Made by a program: the position numbers and the translations under genes
From: Linum tenue
Taxonomy: Eukaryota > Streptophyta > Magnoliopsida > Malpighiales > Linaceae
Assembly: GCA_946122785.1 (NCBI GenBank)
Contig: CAMGYJ010000006.1
Location: 3,644,734 to 3,708,733, forward strand
Direction: 5' to 3'
Length of the DNA stretch: 64,000 bases
In this document: piece after piece, positions 1-11,484 of the stretch
Layout: the number at the start of each line of letters is the position of its first letter
Position numbering within the stretch: the stretch's first letter is position 1
The notes under the pieces: generated by a model
Told to the model about the DNA's origin: nothing
The model's input: the letters and a program-made list of their open reading frames with translations, nothing else
The model's database searches: none

Positions 1-1
1 G

Positions 2-217
2 ACTTTTGGGATGGGTCGAAGGGTTTGTCCCGGTGTGGGTATGGCCAATCGTCTTGTGGCCTTCACTCTTGGGACATTAATCCAATGCTTTGAATGGGAA
101 AGAGTCGGTGAGGAAAAGGTTGATATGACTGAAGGCAAAGGGATCACAATGCCTAAAGTTAAGCCGCTGGAGGCACTCTGTGTAGCTCGCCCAGTCGTGA
201 AGAACATTGTTTCCTGA
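2..217 (+). CDS. Cytochrome P450 C-terminal exon (CYP81-like), 5' truncated by window edge
   Basis: This is the 3' end of a P450 monooxygenase gene, a haem-thiolate enzyme normally anchored in the ER. The frame is open from base 2 and reads [11 protein letters not shown], the haem-binding loop FxxGRRxCPG whose cysteine is the iron ligand. About 60 residues follow, ending at the TGA at 215-217. The tail, with [14 protein letters not shown] and then [10 protein letters not shown], resembles the CYP81 family of plant P450s, many of which act in flavonoid, lignan or glucosinolate metabolism. The substrate cannot be judged from this fragment. The start, the I-helix and the ExxR motif lie outside the window. 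The final exon looks intact. Confidence 0.88.
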   Translation, partial: TFGMGRRVCPGVGMANRLVAFTLGTLIQCFEWERVGEEKVDMTEGKGITMPKVKPLEALCVARPVVKNIVS

Positions 218-639
218 AGATGCATGCATGGGCTGCAGGGCCCGCCCCTCCTCGAGATCAGCTCATCGCCACATCATTGTCACCGTCATTACATATTACC
301 TAATGTAATAATTGTGGGATCGGCAGAATAAAGTACGTGAGTGCAATAATAATAACTATATAGGTTTAGCAACCAGCCGGAGGATGCTTTACCTATATAT
401 TTGTAACTTTCTATAAGTTTGCAGCAGTTGTGGTTTGGTATGAATGTTAATGAATGGAAATAAAGCTCAAAGCCAATTCGGCTATGCTAGTTAGACGAGT
501 TCTAACCAGCTGAATACTACTTGTAGTTAGCATAACTCTATCATCATCCCACTCATCCTGCCTATATTGGAAACTTTTCTTGCCTTAAATTGTTTGAGAA
601 GAAGACTGTCTATATATCCGAGACCAAATATTCCACAAA
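218..639 (+). other. 3' UTR and downstream sequence of the P450 gene
   Basis: No further coding sequence is seen after the P450 stop. A canonical AATAAA at 459-464 is a plausible polyadenylation signal. The 250-base spacing from the stop is normal for a plant 3' UTR. Confidence 0.5.
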
Positions 640-750
640 ATGAGTATTCATAGGCATCAAAAAAGTATTCAAAGTGCTCATAAAAAAATATTCAAAAACG
701 TCGAAAAAGTATTCAAAGATATCGAAGAAATATTCAAACGTGTCAAAAAA
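640..750. repeat. Degenerate AT-rich minisatellite (GTATTCAAA motif)
   Basis: A unit of roughly 27 bases containing (A/G)TATTCAAA and a TCRAAAA stretch recurs four to five times with mismatches. The minus-strand ORF over it is a low-complexity by-product rich in F, E and Y. Confidence 0.55.
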
Positions 751-1060
751 TTTGGATGTTTTTTTCAATGATGAGAGAGCATGTTGGTAGACATCAAATG
801 TCAATTTCTATCACCAGCTTGAAAATCCTCCTTTAATGGGCCAATAAAGTGCCAATTTCTCTCTCAAAAGCTGGGTTGGTTTTCCATAGTTGAGCTCAGC
901 TCCTCTCATGTTTTGTCCCTTCCCCAAGGCACTCCATTATGGGTCGTCGATCTAAGCTTATGGAGAGTTAGTCACATATATATATGGTCGTGAGAACATG
1001 TTCACTCTTTATGTTGTGAGCAGCATAGCCAAGTTGTCTCAAATCTTATTTGTGTACTAA
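751..1060. other. Intergenic sequence, nothing recognised
   Basis: Ordinary AT-rich sequence between the minisatellite and the Helitron terminus. No gene, RNA or repeat was recognised. Confidence 0.4.
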
Positions 1061-1089
1061 CTAGTCATGGGCCCGGCCGGTTGGCCGGA
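1061..1089 (-). other. Helitron 3' terminus: hairpin plus CTAG
   Basis: On the minus strand CCGGCC-AACC-GGCCGG forms a six-base-pair GC stem. It is followed by GGGCCCATGA and then CTAG|T. The terminus at 28468-28496 has nearly the same hairpin and a similar ATG-containing spacer, so the two Helitrons belong to one family. Confidence 0.65.
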
Positions 1090-1752
1090 TTCATTTTCAG
1101 ATTGCGTAAATACTAAATAGGTATCAATATCGGGTTCATTTGCGAATCGTGTAAATACAAAATAGGAGTACCATGAGTTTCGCCTGTTTTGTTAGTTTAC
1201 AAAAATCTATGTTGCTGAAACTATCGAAATGTAAATTTCTTGGTAGCGTAAAAGAATCCAAATTATTAAAGTACTTAATCCATTTAAAATACGAACATCA
1301 TAGTATTCTGGCAAACCCTAACCGACTCACCGAATATAATTAATTTAAGAAAAACCAATGACAAAAGGGGATCGAATTTAAAAATTGTTCTGAATAACCC
1401 TTATCTTTACTCATCGTCTGTGTGGTGCCCGTCCTCATCCTTCATTTGAGGTGCTTCAATGCTTTTCACCGTGGATTTGGTCCATCGTCGTCACTGTTAT
1501 CACCAAAAGGAATGATAATTTCTCTCGTTTTGGTTTGTTCAACATCAAACTCATAACATGCAAGCAAATATGGTGAGTAAATGTTTGAGAACTTCACCTT
1601 GGCCCAAAATTAATTACTTCTGAAATTCTTGGTTTCGCGAGTAGTAAGGTCGCTCCTCAAGAGGTGAAATTAATTGTACCTACAAATTTAGCAGTCGTTT
1701 GATTAAATGTCGGTTAGTTAGTGTCAATGTTTGATCAATGAAAATAAGTTAA

Positions 1753-2385
1753 TTAAGATGCCGCCTCACCATTGTATGGAACGATGCATAAGGAAGTAAT
1801 GATCAGGATGAGAGGTCGGTTGCCCTCATTTTGAACGATTGAATTTAGTTGGGCGACTATCCTACCAAAGAGAATTACCTTGACGACCAATCCCCTATAG
1901 TCAAATTGTATGTTAGAGTTGCGATTAGAGTTAAGAAAATTCATGATATATAAAATTAAGAATAAAAAGAGTTACATACTTGGAAAGTTTTAGTTGGAAC
2001 TCTCTGCGTGTAACCTTTAGGGTTAGTTTAGTAGATATCATTAAATCTGAATCCTTAATAAGTTGGCTGACGAAATATGTGTAACAAATAATTGATGAAA
2101 GTAAGATTTTGGTTGTTCACGCAACAAAATATTTTTTATTCGAGAATAGTGCTTAATACCTTAAAGAAATTTCCTTTGGTTGGACTTCCTCTCGATCTCA
2201 TCTTCTTCGATGAAGTAAAATTTGTAAGCTGGTATCTCTGGAATATCGTCGTTTGCTTCGCCCTCGGTATTTGATTGGAACTTGATGACAAATTTGTTCG
2301 GGATTGAGCTGTAATCTCCCACTGTCATATTGACCCGAAACAGGGGTTGGAAGTTATTGATTTGCCATTTGGAAATTTGCATCAA
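1753..2385 (-). pseudogene. RPA70-like OB-fold fragments (Helitron cargo)
   Basis: Two minus-strand blocks resemble plant replication protein A large-subunit OB folds, as commonly carried by Helitrons. The first (2385-2161) includes an IPNKFVIKFQ-like strand and an IPAYKFYFIEEDEIE stretch typical of DUF223-type RPA proteins. The second (1944-1753) contains VVKVILFGRIVAQLNS followed by NRPLILIITS, matching the conserved LWG...NKP..LI segment of the next OB domain. RPA binds single-stranded DNA. Here the blocks are separated by non-coding sequence, which could be an intron or decay, and neither is a full domain. It lies between the helicase-like block and the 3' terminus, the usual position in plant Helitrons. 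Confidence 0.55.
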
Positions 2386-2585
2386 GATATCATTACCATG
2401 GGTTAAAAAATAGGCGTATCAATAATTGTCAAGGCATTGAATCACATAGATAATTTTTGTTGTCTATTGTTTACCTTTTATTCGATATCATATAGAGACA
2501 AATGCAACATTGATGTGTGCCTGAGATCGCAGTAATAGGTATCTGTTATAAGGAACAACAAATCGATTATCTAGTGAGACCCCAT

Positions 2586-3480
2586 TTATCGTACATTATA
2601 TGTTGTTCTCTCTATGACGATACCTTGCAAAACCATTGCCATCAATAGTTGTTTGGCTGTAGAATTCCTTCGGAAAATGTTTAGAAGATACACAATTAGT
2701 TGTACATGGGGCTTTAGGTCGTTGAATGCCACATGAAACATAAAGTTTGCAACTACTTCATAACATTTAGGAAATGTTTGAGGATCTGGAATTTCAGTGG
2801 ATATAATCGAATCTATTTCCGATGGACTATATAACTTATCTTCTCCAGCTAGGGAGACTAATAAATGAGCATGAGGTAAACCGCGTTTTTGAAATTCAAT
2901 TGCAATCACATCTGCAAATAAAAGAAATTATAATCAACATAGGAAAATAATAGTCCACGAACAATTCATAAATTGAAGATGCTTAAAGTAAAACTATTGA
3001 ATAGAACTTACATGCACACGTTTTCTCGAAAATTTTCTTCTTCAATATCTCTTTCAACAATTGATGTAGCTTCAGCTTGAAAACTCATGCGACGACATCA
3101 ACTCATGGTAGTAGTCCTTATCAAATCAAACATGTAATAGATCTCGGGCCAAGTAAATGTAGTGAAAAGATTTGGATATCATGCCCATCTACAAATCGCC
3201 ATAGCATCCTGGAAGCTTTCATACTTTTATCGAGTACTGCCTTATGTGATGAAGTCAAAATCACATTTTTCCCACTCATACTGTATCCGAATCACCTCTC
3301 AAGTAAGAATCCAAAAGACCTTGGTAGTAATGTTGTCGCAACTTTGTTTGGTTGTTTTTAATCCAATCCAAATGCTCAGCCTCAACCAATCCATATGCAT
3401 TATACACGCTTTTGCCTTATATAAAGAGCACAATTTCTTCTTACTATTTTGGTCAATGATTGATCAATTATCTTCAACTC
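2586..3480 (-). pseudogene. Helitron_like_N domain fragment, copy 1
   Basis: Minus-strand remnants of the N-terminal Rep-associated domain of Helitron helicases, in several frames. In order they read a block with LDWIKNNQTKLRQHYYQGL and GDSDT (about 3400-3280), then GKNVILTSSHKA, then FQDAMAICRWA and YPNLFTTFTW (about 3230-3140), and finally EFQKRGLPHAHLLVSL (2900-2860). These match the usual series of conserved blocks, ending with the KRGLPHAH segment that precedes the Rep motifs. Stops and frameshifts separate the blocks, so the gene is dead. A parallel copy lies at 4308-5090. Confidence 0.7.
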
Positions 3481-5915
3481 TGACTTAGGTGCGTCAATTT
3501 CTGAAAAATAAAATGGATAGTTGTGGTCTTGTAAGATCAAGCAGTGTGAAATAGTTAGAGAGATCACAATCAATTGATGATTCATAGATATTCATACCAT
3601 AAGCATTTTATTTTTTTGCATTTCAGATAGAGATTCTGAGATTGATTAGAATCGACCATATCTTCTGATGGGATAAAAATATCTCTTTTTCCCTTAATAC
3701 TGCATGGCATGGACAGACATTAAATTGTAAGATGTATATAATTATGCTAATAAAAATATTTGTACTTACATTCAAGTTTTAACCGATGAATTTATAGCTA
3801 ATACATAGTCCGAGGAAGTCACCATACCTGTTTATACTTTAGAAGTACCGAACGGTGGAGAAGAAGAAAGCAACTATCGCGTTTGTAGTCTTGTTGTTAT
3901 GGGGTAGCAGGGATCACGCTATTTATAATAGTAATTATATTCCTACATCCTTATCGGGAGTATAGTTAGTAAAATACAGTACGGGAAAGTTACGTAGAAA
4001 AAATGTATGGGTATTTTACTACGTCTCTAAACTAATGTTACGTTTAATAGTACGTTAATATTCATAAACATATAAAATTAATTATTTTGAAACTAAATAA
4101 ATATAAAAATAATAGTAAATGTAACAATTTAATTCATAAAATAAGGATATTAAACTTGTTATAGGGGTTTTATATGTGTTTAATACGGGAGTCATCAAGT
4201 AAACAAAAAAAAAACGAAACGCCTTGACAATAATACGAATATGAAAGTTTTAAACAAATAAAATACCTACGGATACATATACGTATAATAAAAGGAGTAT
4301 TTACTAACTATATATGAAACCAGAGAAAGTTTGCAACTACTTCATAACATTCAGGATCTGTTTTAGAATCTGGAATTTCAGTAGATATAATCGAATCTGA
4401 TTTTGATGGACTATATAAATTATCTTCTGCATCTAGGAAGACTATTAAATGAGCATGAGCTAAACCACGTTTTTTAAACTCAATTGCCATCACATATGCA
4501 AATGAAAGAAATTATAATCAAAATAGGAAAATAATAGTCCACGAACAACTCATAAATTGAAGATGCTTAAAGTAAAACTATTGAATAGAACTTACATCAC
4601 ACGTTTTCTCAAAAAAAAATTCTTGAATATTTCTTTCAACAATTGATGTAGCTTCAGCTTGAAAACTCATGAGAAGACATCAACTACTGGTAGTAGTCCT
4701 TATCAACTCATGCATGTACTGGATCTCGGGCCAAGCAGGATTATATGTAAATGTAGTGAAAAGCTCTAGATATCCTGCCCATCTACAAATCGCCATAGCA
4801 TCCTGAAAGCTTTCATACTTTTATCGAGTACTACATGTATGTGATGAAGTCAAAATCACATGTTTCCCACTCATACTGGTATTCGAATCAGCTCTCAAGT
4901 AAGAATCAAAAGACCTTGGTAATAATGTTGTCGCAACTTTGTTTGGTTGTTTTTAATCCATTCCATACGCTCAGCCTCAACCAATGCATATGCATTATAC
5001 ATGCTTTTGCCTTATATAAAGAGCACATTTTCTTCTTACTATTTTGTTCAATGGTACGGTTGATCAATTATCTTCAACTCTGACTTAGGTGCGTCAATTT
5101 CTGAAAAATAAAATGGATAGTTGTGGTCTTGTAAGATCAAGCAGTGTGAAATTGTTAGAGAGATCACAATCAATTGATGATTCATAGATATTCATACAAT
5201 AAATATTTTTTTTTGGATTTCAGATAGAGATTTTTTAGAATCGACCCTACTTTCTGATGGGATAAAATATCTCTTTTTTCCTGAATACCGCATGGCATGG
5301 ACACACATTAAATTGTAAGATGTATATATTTATGCTAATAAAAAGATTTGTACTTACATTCAAGTTTTAACCGACGAATTTATAGCTAATACATAGTCCG
5401 AGGAAGTTAGTGTACCTGTTTATACTTTAGAAGAACCGGATGCTGGAGAAGAAGAATACAACTATCGTTTGTAGTATTGCTGTTATGGGGTAGAAGTAAG
5501 GGATCGCCCTATTTATATTAATTATATTCCCACATCCTTACCGGAAGTATAGTTAGTAAAATACAGTACGCGAAAGTTACGTATAAAATACGTACGGGTA
5601 TTTTACTACGTTTCTAAACTAATGCTACGTTTAATAGTACATTAATAGTCATAAATATATAAAATTAATTATTTTGAAACTAAATAAATTTAAAAATAAT
5701 AGTAAAATTAGCAATTTAATTCATAAAATAAGGATATTAAACTTGTTATACGGGTTTTATATGTGTTTAGTACGGGAGTCGTCAAGTAAACCAAAAAAAA
5801 ATGAAACGGCTTGACAATAATACGAATATGTAAATTTTATCTGAATAAATTACCTACGAATACATATACGTTTATTAAACGAAGTATTTATTAACTATAT
5901 ATGAAACCACATAAA
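2740..5915. repeat. Tandem duplication of a 1.6-kb Helitron segment
   Basis: Unit 1 (about 2740-4321) and unit 2 (about 4322-5915) run in the same orientation. Both begin with AAAGTTTGCAACTACTTCAT and both end with AACTATATATGAAACCA. Large blocks are shared throughout, with point changes and small indels. The end of unit 1 joins the start of unit 2 directly. Confidence 0.8.
4308..5090 (-). pseudogene. Helitron_like_N domain fragment, copy 2
   Basis: A second, diverged copy of the domain blocks seen at 2586-3480. EFKKRGLAHAHLIVFL lies at about 4480-4440 and the FQDAMAICRW block at about 4830-4800. It arose with the tandem duplication that spans 2740-5915. It carries its own stops and differs at many sites from copy 1, so the duplication is not recent. 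Confidence 0.65.
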
Positions 5916-6175
5916 TTGCTTCTTGTTTTACCAAATGTATATTACATCCCGTAAAACAACATGAGCCCACATCTTGCTGGAATTTGTGTGTTCATTAATT
6001 AGACCCATATAATTATGAGCCTCCACAGTATACTCGCATATGGTGGCGCCCATGTGAGTTAAATGGTATTTATCCAAAATCTCCTTCCGTGAGATGCGCA
6101 GAAAGCTAGAAAAGGAGGATTAAAGGGGTTTTGGTGAGGAAACTCTATATAGTATTGTTATGATGATATAATAGA

Positions 6176-6264
6176 TCAGGTAGGGTGATTACACTTTGGT
6201 AGGATTACTTGGATATTTTAATGATGAGGCAAATTAAAACTCGAATACCTTACATTGTGAACGG
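6176..6264. other. Short spacer between Helitron and GC-rich array
   Basis: Unique-looking AT-rich bases; nothing recognised. Confidence 0.4.
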
Positions 6265-6854
6265 GGCGGCGCGTGTGCTTGCGTATTTTTTGGGCCGGCG
6301 CATGCGGGGCTGTTTTTGGGCCGCGCAGTTGTGGGGCGGTTTTTGGGCCGCGCAGTTGTGGGGCGGTTTTTTGGGTCACGCGTGTGGGAGCGGTTATGCG
6401 CCGCGCATGTACGGGCGTTTTTGTGCCGCGCGTGCGGGGAGTTTTTATTTGGTCGCGCCTGTGGGGTGTTTTATTTGGGCCGCGCGTGTGGAGCGTGTTT
6501 GGCCGCGCGTGTGGGCCGGGTTTTGGACCGCGCGTGTGGAGCATTTTCTTTTACGCCGCGCGTGTGGAGCGTGTTTGGGCCGCACGTGTAGAGCGTGTTT
6601 GGGCCGCGCGTGTGGGCCGAGTTTTGGGCCGCGCGTGTGGGGCGTTTTTTGTGTCGCGCGTGTGGGGAGTTATTTTGGGCCGCGTGTGTGGAGCGTGTTT
6701 GGGCCGCGCGTGTGGGCGGGGTTTTGGGCCGCGCGTGGCACTAGGTTTTGGACCGCGCGTGGGGCCGGGTTATGGGCTATCCGCGGGGGCCGTGTTTTGG
6801 GCCGTGCGTGGGTCGGGTTTTGGGTCGGCCGCAGGGGCCGGGTTTTGGGCCGAC
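6265..6854. repeat. GC-rich minisatellite (GGGCCGCGCGTGTGG unit, about 24-27 bp)
   Basis: Roughly 22 imperfect units of the form GGGCCGCGCGTGTGGNGCGTTTT. The array has few stop codons in several frames, which produces spurious ORFs of up to 228 codons rich in R, G, W and V. LTR element E1 is inserted at its right end: the array stops at CCGAC (6850-6854) and resumes with CCGAC at 17308, followed by CGTGGGGGCCGAG. The base composition is quite unlike the AT-rich surroundings. Confidence 0.85.
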
Positions 6855-8422
6855 TGACACGCCAAAACACAACACCAAACTGCGACCAAGTGTAATCGCA
6901 GTCCGGGAATGCAGTAACAGGCAAGTTTAATTATCAACCCGGGGTCTAGATCTACTGCTTACTCCGTGATTCTCTATTATCTAGCAATCTAGTTCGAGTG
7001 ATTATTGTGAAAAGTAAAAGCAACAAGAAAGCAGTAAATTGTTCGGTTCTCTAAAGCAGGCAAGAGTCACTCGGGATTGAGTCCCCCTAGCCCCTTAGTT
7101 AGGTTCAATTGTAATTCCCTGGGTTGATTTACTGTTGATTAGACTGCGGAAGATCCGACAGTAGCTTGGAATCTCTTAAGCTGACCAAGCCCTCTCAGTC
7201 TAACTACCCGGCAGACGACTAGTCTTCACCGGGATAGAAAGCTGAGGCTATGAACACAGAACTCCACTACTGGCGCCAAGAACACCAGTACAAAGCAGTA
7301 AACTGGCTAACTCTCGTATAGCCAATCTCCTACTATCGAATGAAGAGGCTCTAACAACCTAATCAGATTCTATCTATCTCAGGTTGCAGCAGAAATTGAG
7401 AAAAACTGATCAGACTCAAATCAATTCAATAAACATGCGTCATTCAATTAAAATCAAACAGTAATGTCATCCCAAGTCATTACAATCAAATCTCTAACAC
7501 AAGGAACTAGGGTTCTTCATACCCAAGTGAGAGAAGGGTTCTACTCCATAGAGAGAGAAGAGAAAACAAGAATCGGATTAGTCATACTCATAACGATGAG
7601 GATAATCTGCTCCGGGACGATGATTTCCACTCCTATGACGATCTCCAAGCTCGATTCGATGAAATCCAGCTCTAAGACAGCTTCTAGGGTGTGTTCTTCG
7701 TACTTTCTCTCTCTAGGGCTCTGTTTTTGCTCTGAAAACACGATTCTCCCACTTTTGGCTCGGAATAGGCTCTAAAACCAGGATTTCCCGACTCGCACGG
7801 CCAGGGTGCACGGCCGTGCATACCACCCACTTGGCCGTGCAGCTCCAAAACGCGGCGTATCAATTAACTCGATCCTCAGGCTTCTCGCACGGCCAGGGTG
7901 CACGGCCATGCAGGGATCCTGGCCAGCCCGTGGTCGGCCTCGGCCAAAACCGCACGGCCAGAGTTTCACTTTGGACGGCAGTGTGGTTTCCATGGCTTGC
8001 CCGTGCGTGGCCTCGGCAAAAGGCGCACGGCCTGAGTTGTCATTCGCACGGCCGTGCGACGCCATGGCCTGCCCGTGCTCGGCCTCGGCCAAAACCGCAC
8101 GGCCAGAGTTGCACTTTGCACGGCCGTGTGGTTTCCATGGCTTGCCCATGCGTGGCCTCGGCAAAAGGCGCACGACCTGAGTTGTCATTCGCACGGCCGT
8201 GCGACGCCATGGCCTGGCCGTGCAGCTTCCTTGAAGCCTCGCCATTCGTCCGATCTTCGTCCAATCGACCGCAGACTCGCTCCTAAGCCTTCATTCACGT
8301 ACTAGGACCTGAAATATCACAAACAAGCACAACCTAGCGTGAAATCGGCCTAAAACACGAGAATCAACACCTCAAACGGTGTAAGAACGGGGGTAAAAAC
8401 ATGTGTAAATGACGGTCTATCA
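6855..8422 (-). repeat. E1 3' LTR (left)
   Basis: On the plus strand it starts TGACACGCCAAAACACAAC and ends GACGGTCTATCA. A GC-rich block at 7795-8225 holds repeated GCACGGCCGTGC-type palindromes and CCTCGGC spacers. An ACTGG...CCAGT hairpin lies near 7266-7290. Long ORFs across the GC block are composition artefacts. Confidence 0.93.
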
Positions 8423-8439
8423 AACTCCCCCACACTTAA
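8423..8439 (-). other. E1 polypurine tract
   Basis: The minus strand reads TTAAGTGTGGGGGAGTT directly before the TGATAGACC start of the 3' LTR. This is the usual plant Athila-type polypurine tract that primes plus-strand DNA synthesis. Confidence 0.85.
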
Positions 8440-9200
8440 CCGTTTGCTTGTCCCCAAGCAAACCAAGTCAGACACCAGGTAAGCTTACATATTTCAATCA
8501 ACCAACATTGGGGACAAGTCATAAAGGCACAGAACACGTGAATCGCACTGGTTTTCAAACATCAATACATGCACAACCTCAATAACAACCTGGACAACCA
8601 CCACAAAGGACATTCGAGTGCAGCAAATCGAGTAAAGGAAGAGTCTCCCTTCTGTTCACTGGCCAACCTAGACTTGATTCAACCACTTACTCAAAACAGT
8701 CAACTCATGCATCCAACTCAAGACATCAGAATAGAGACCGAGCAATCTAGGTCCTCATCGGGGTACAAGAGCATATAGAAAATGAAAATGAATCACTCAC
8801 TCTCGACCAGTGGGGTCAGGACAATTTGATGCGAAAGATGCGCATGCTATCTCTCTCAATCCCTATCATCTCTTCACCATGATGGCAGCCTCTAAATGCT
8901 AGAGTTCACATATGGGGTGTCACCACTAACTAATCAGGAGGTCTTAGACACAGGTTCAAATGACTGGCTAGGGTCTTGGACATGGGGAAAAGGCCTTTTA
9001 GGTGGTGGAAGTATTAATAGCAAAAGGTTCCACATTTTCCAAACACACACTCACAGTCAAACAAACCGGTATTTTCTTTCTGCTATTCTGCATTACTCAC
9101 ATCTCAAGAGTACAAGAGCGAAGGAGGCATAAACATCAGCATTTCGAAGCCAGACTGCTAAGAAACACTACTTAATGGGCATTATTCAGATTTTTTGGTA

Positions 9201-9271
9201 GTGGCTCTCTTTTGCATTCAATTTTTCTATGTTTTTCTTTCATTTTTCTTTTCATTCCTTAAGAGAGCCAC
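9201..9271 (-). other. Conserved hairpin with purine-rich loop (E1)
   Basis: GTGGCTCTCTT (9201-9211) pairs with AAGAGAGCCAC (9261-9271). The 49-base loop is pyrimidine-rich on the plus strand, hence purine-rich in element RNA. The same stem is preserved at 49696-49765 in E2 while the loop varies. Its role is unknown. Confidence 0.55.
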
Positions 9272-9862
9272 CACTTCTGCACATATTTCAAACACCTGCC
9301 CAACTTTTAAGCACTACCTCCAACACTCACATAGACTTTAGCAGAAACAGCAGAGAATATGTAAAAACCACTCTGTGGAACCTTCTACAAGATGCAACAA
9401 GGGTGATTTTTCCGTTATAGACCAAAAGAAAGGATAACACACGGCTCAAAGGGGCTGACTAGGGGATATGACACATCAGGACAGTCAGTTTTTTGGGCGT
9501 GGGCTAATCCTATGCCCCCATCATCTTAGCTAATGACAACGTGAATGCTACACATCATGGAAGAGGGATCTATCGCACAAGAAAGAAACGAGCAGGTTCA
9601 AATCTCACGTGGCTACCTATATGCTCTATCTCACATTCTGATACCCTGAACTAGATGCATAAACGACTGTCAAGAACAAGTAATCAGATCAAGTCACAGT
9701 TGGCAAGCAAACAGTCGAAAAACTGAACCCCTACATCGTTCTACTGCACATCTCAGTCCTCATCATAGGTTGTCCTAGTCGCAAACAAGTTGTCATGCCT
9801 TAATCCGAAAACCAATCAATTCATCCATCAAAACACAGTGCCAATATGATCAAACAGCAGTA

Positions 9863-9910
9863 CTTGGAGCCCTCAAATCGTAAGATTCGGACAGCGGACT
9901 AGGCTCCAAG
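9863..9910 (-). other. Candidate structured RNA hairpin (CTTGGAGCC stem, E1)
   Basis: CTTGGAGCC (9863-9871) pairs with GGCTCCAAG (9902-9910) around a loop containing ATTCGGACAG. Related hairpins occur at 50357-50404, 53407-53449 and 53537-53583; the third has changed both sides of the stem together. Confidence 0.6.
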
Positions 9911-9943
9911 CACCATCATAAATATTCCAACCGATACAAAGCA

Positions 9944-9957
9944 CCCCCCCACACTTA
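9944..9957 (-). other. Internal polypurine-tract-like sequence downstream of ORF2 (E1)
   Basis: The minus strand reads CTTAAGTGTGGGGGGG, matching the true polypurine tract at 8423. Another copy (TTAAGTGTGGGGG) lies at 11525-11537, upstream of ORF2, so ORF2 is bracketed by these tracts. Confidence 0.55.
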
Positions 9958-10084
9958 AGCACGACATTGCCCTCAATGGAGTAGAGGGAAACGACACTAA
10001 GTTCAAGCTCCGCACACATGGAGCAAACACACAAAAGTCTAAAAAGAAAAAAACAAACACACTGAGACGGGCAACGAGTACAGC

Positions 10085-11464
10085 CTACTCGTCGCCAAGA
10101 TCGTCGAGGTCGATGTCGTTCACGAACGCATCATCATCAGCAGCGCCCGCAGCATCGTCATGAGGAGGGGAGTCATCCCAGGGAGTCCTCCAGACAGGTG
10201 GATCGCCCGGAATCAGCTGAAGCAGGTGCTGCTGAACCTCCTGCATGCACCGGGAACGGCACTTCTCCCGCTCGATGTGGGCGAGAGTCACGTCCTGCTG
10301 AGTCTGGATCGTGTTCAGCCGCACGTCATAAGTATCCATCCTGTTCCGGTACTCGGCCTGATCTGCCGCGTACTGCTGATGGAACTGCATCTGCTAGTCG
10401 AGGATCAGCTGGTTCTGGATCCTCAGCTGCTCGAACTGCTGGGCGAAGTAATCCTGGCCCTGAAAAGCGGAGCTGCTACCCCCGAAATGGAAGTCAGTCT
10501 GTGGGGGATCATCAGCAGCATCAGCAGCAGCATCCACCTCCTCGGGATCCACCTCATCGGCAGCCTCCTCCTCCTGGCCCTCGGCCTGGGCCTCTGGTAC
10601 GGGCTCCGCAGGGATCGGAGGCTCCGGAAATCCATCGACCCACTGAACACCGTTCCTCTCCCGCAACAGCAGCATCTTCCCGATCGTCTTGCTGCCAAAG
10701 ATGAGGGTGTCCCCCTCCTCGGTGCACCCCTGCAGTGAAAGGCCAAAGAAGGTGACCAGGCGGGTGATGAGGGGGCCGCAGTGGAGGCTCTTCAGCTCTG
10801 TAGCAGTCTTCTCAAAGGTCTTGGCCACCACCGAACCCAGGTGGAGAGGATGGTCGCGCTGGCGGATCGAATGGAGGAAGTACAGGGGCCTCTTCGTGAT
10901 GGCGTCGGCGCTGTCAGCTGCAGGAGTGTAAGACTTCGCCAGCAGGTGGTGGAGAAGTCGGTTGTCAATCTGCAGGGTAGAGGCCTTCGTCCTCCCGGAC
11001 CGGAAGGGACGCGTCTGGCCTGGCCGAGCCAGGCTGGTGTACAGCCTCCCGAAGTCCACCTCCGGTGGCTCATTCACCTCGATGACGTAGTCCTCACGGT
11101 CGTCGAGGTCGAGGTCGAGAGCCTCGGCCAGCTCGTGGTAGCTCATGGACCGGGGGACACCGCCCAGCCTGAATTGGACGGCTGTACCGTCCTGGCAACT
11201 GGTCGTGGAATTGTGCTTGAAGGTCGTGTAGAACTCCCACGCGAGTTCGTAGTAGACCTTCTCGCAGAGCTGGAGCAGACGGCACCATGCGGTGTTGGCG
11301 ACCGCAGCAGAAAGCTGCTCGTAGCAGTGCAGTCGCCGAAACTCCCGTTTGGACCAGCAATGGTGGGCCCCAAACGGGGTTTCCGCGACCTTCCTGAAGC
11401 GCTCTGCGGTGGGGCCCCTCCTGAGATCCCGGATGAACGGGTGCTGGAGATTAGGTTGCGCCAT
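10085..11464 (-). CDS. E1 ORF2, Athila ORF1/env-position protein with one in-frame TAG
   Basis: About 460 codons in the position where Athila elements carry an extra or env-like ORF. I chose the ATG at 11464 because it lies just after a good splice acceptor. Visible features are a conserved core with YYELAWEFYTTFKH, AVQFRLGG, HHLLAKSYTP, LHLGSVVAKT and CGPLITRLV, then an acidic E/A/D-rich linker, then a Q-rich probable coiled coil, ending in an acidic tail. A single TAG at 10394-10396 interrupts the frame before the coiled coil; the frame resumes at once with QMQFHQQY. No transmembrane segment or env-type cleavage site is evident. The core resembles the plant Athila ORF1/transposon-protein family, whose function is unknown. 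E2 carries a clear but strongly diverged homologue. Confidence 0.7.
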
Positions 11465-11482
11465 TGCCCTGCAAAACAACAA
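11465..11482 (-). promoter_or_regulatory. Putative 3' splice site for ORF2 mRNA (E1)
   Basis: The minus strand reads TTGTTGTTTTGCAG and then GGCAATGG, placing a pyrimidine-rich AG acceptor four bases before the ORF2 ATG. E2 has the same arrangement (CAG, four bases, ATG). This suggests ORF2 is made from a spliced subgenomic RNA. The donor was not identified. Confidence 0.5.
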
Positions 11483-11484
11483 CC

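Larger units (their letters stand above)
1061..6175 (-). mobile_element. Decayed Helitron carrying helicase-like and RPA-like remnants
   Basis: A rolling-circle DNA transposon remnant on the minus strand. The 3' end is visible: minus-strand CTAG at 1064-1061 followed by T, preceded about 10 bases upstream by a GC-rich hairpin, as expected for Helitrons. The interior holds a fragmented Helitron_like_N domain and, downstream of it, an RPA-like ORF, which is the plant Helitron order. The 5' end is less sure. The minus strand reads A|TCTATTATATC at 6175, with an alternative A|TCATAAC at 6163; both fit the rule that Helitrons start with TC and insert between A and T. No helicase core was found and the reading frames are broken. 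The element is non-functional and contains a large internal tandem duplication. Confidence 0.6.

Noticed and set aside
6209..6895. ORFs of 194-228 codons in the GC-rich array
   Set aside because: They follow the repeat period, occur in several frames and on both strands, and read as repetitive R/G/W/V strings; absence of AT-rich stop codons explains them.
7795..8225. CRISPR-like array of palindromic repeats
   Set aside because: Spacing is irregular, the spacers are themselves repeated, there are no cas genes, and the context is a plant LTR.
7806..8286. ORFs over the LTR palindrome block (also 16350-17171)
   Set aside because: They overlap in several frames inside non-coding LTR and consist of translated ACGGCC/GGCCGT repeats; no domain.
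10085..11464. ORF2 as a true viral-type envelope gene
   Set aside because: No signal peptide, transmembrane segment or cleavage site was seen; only its position is env-like.
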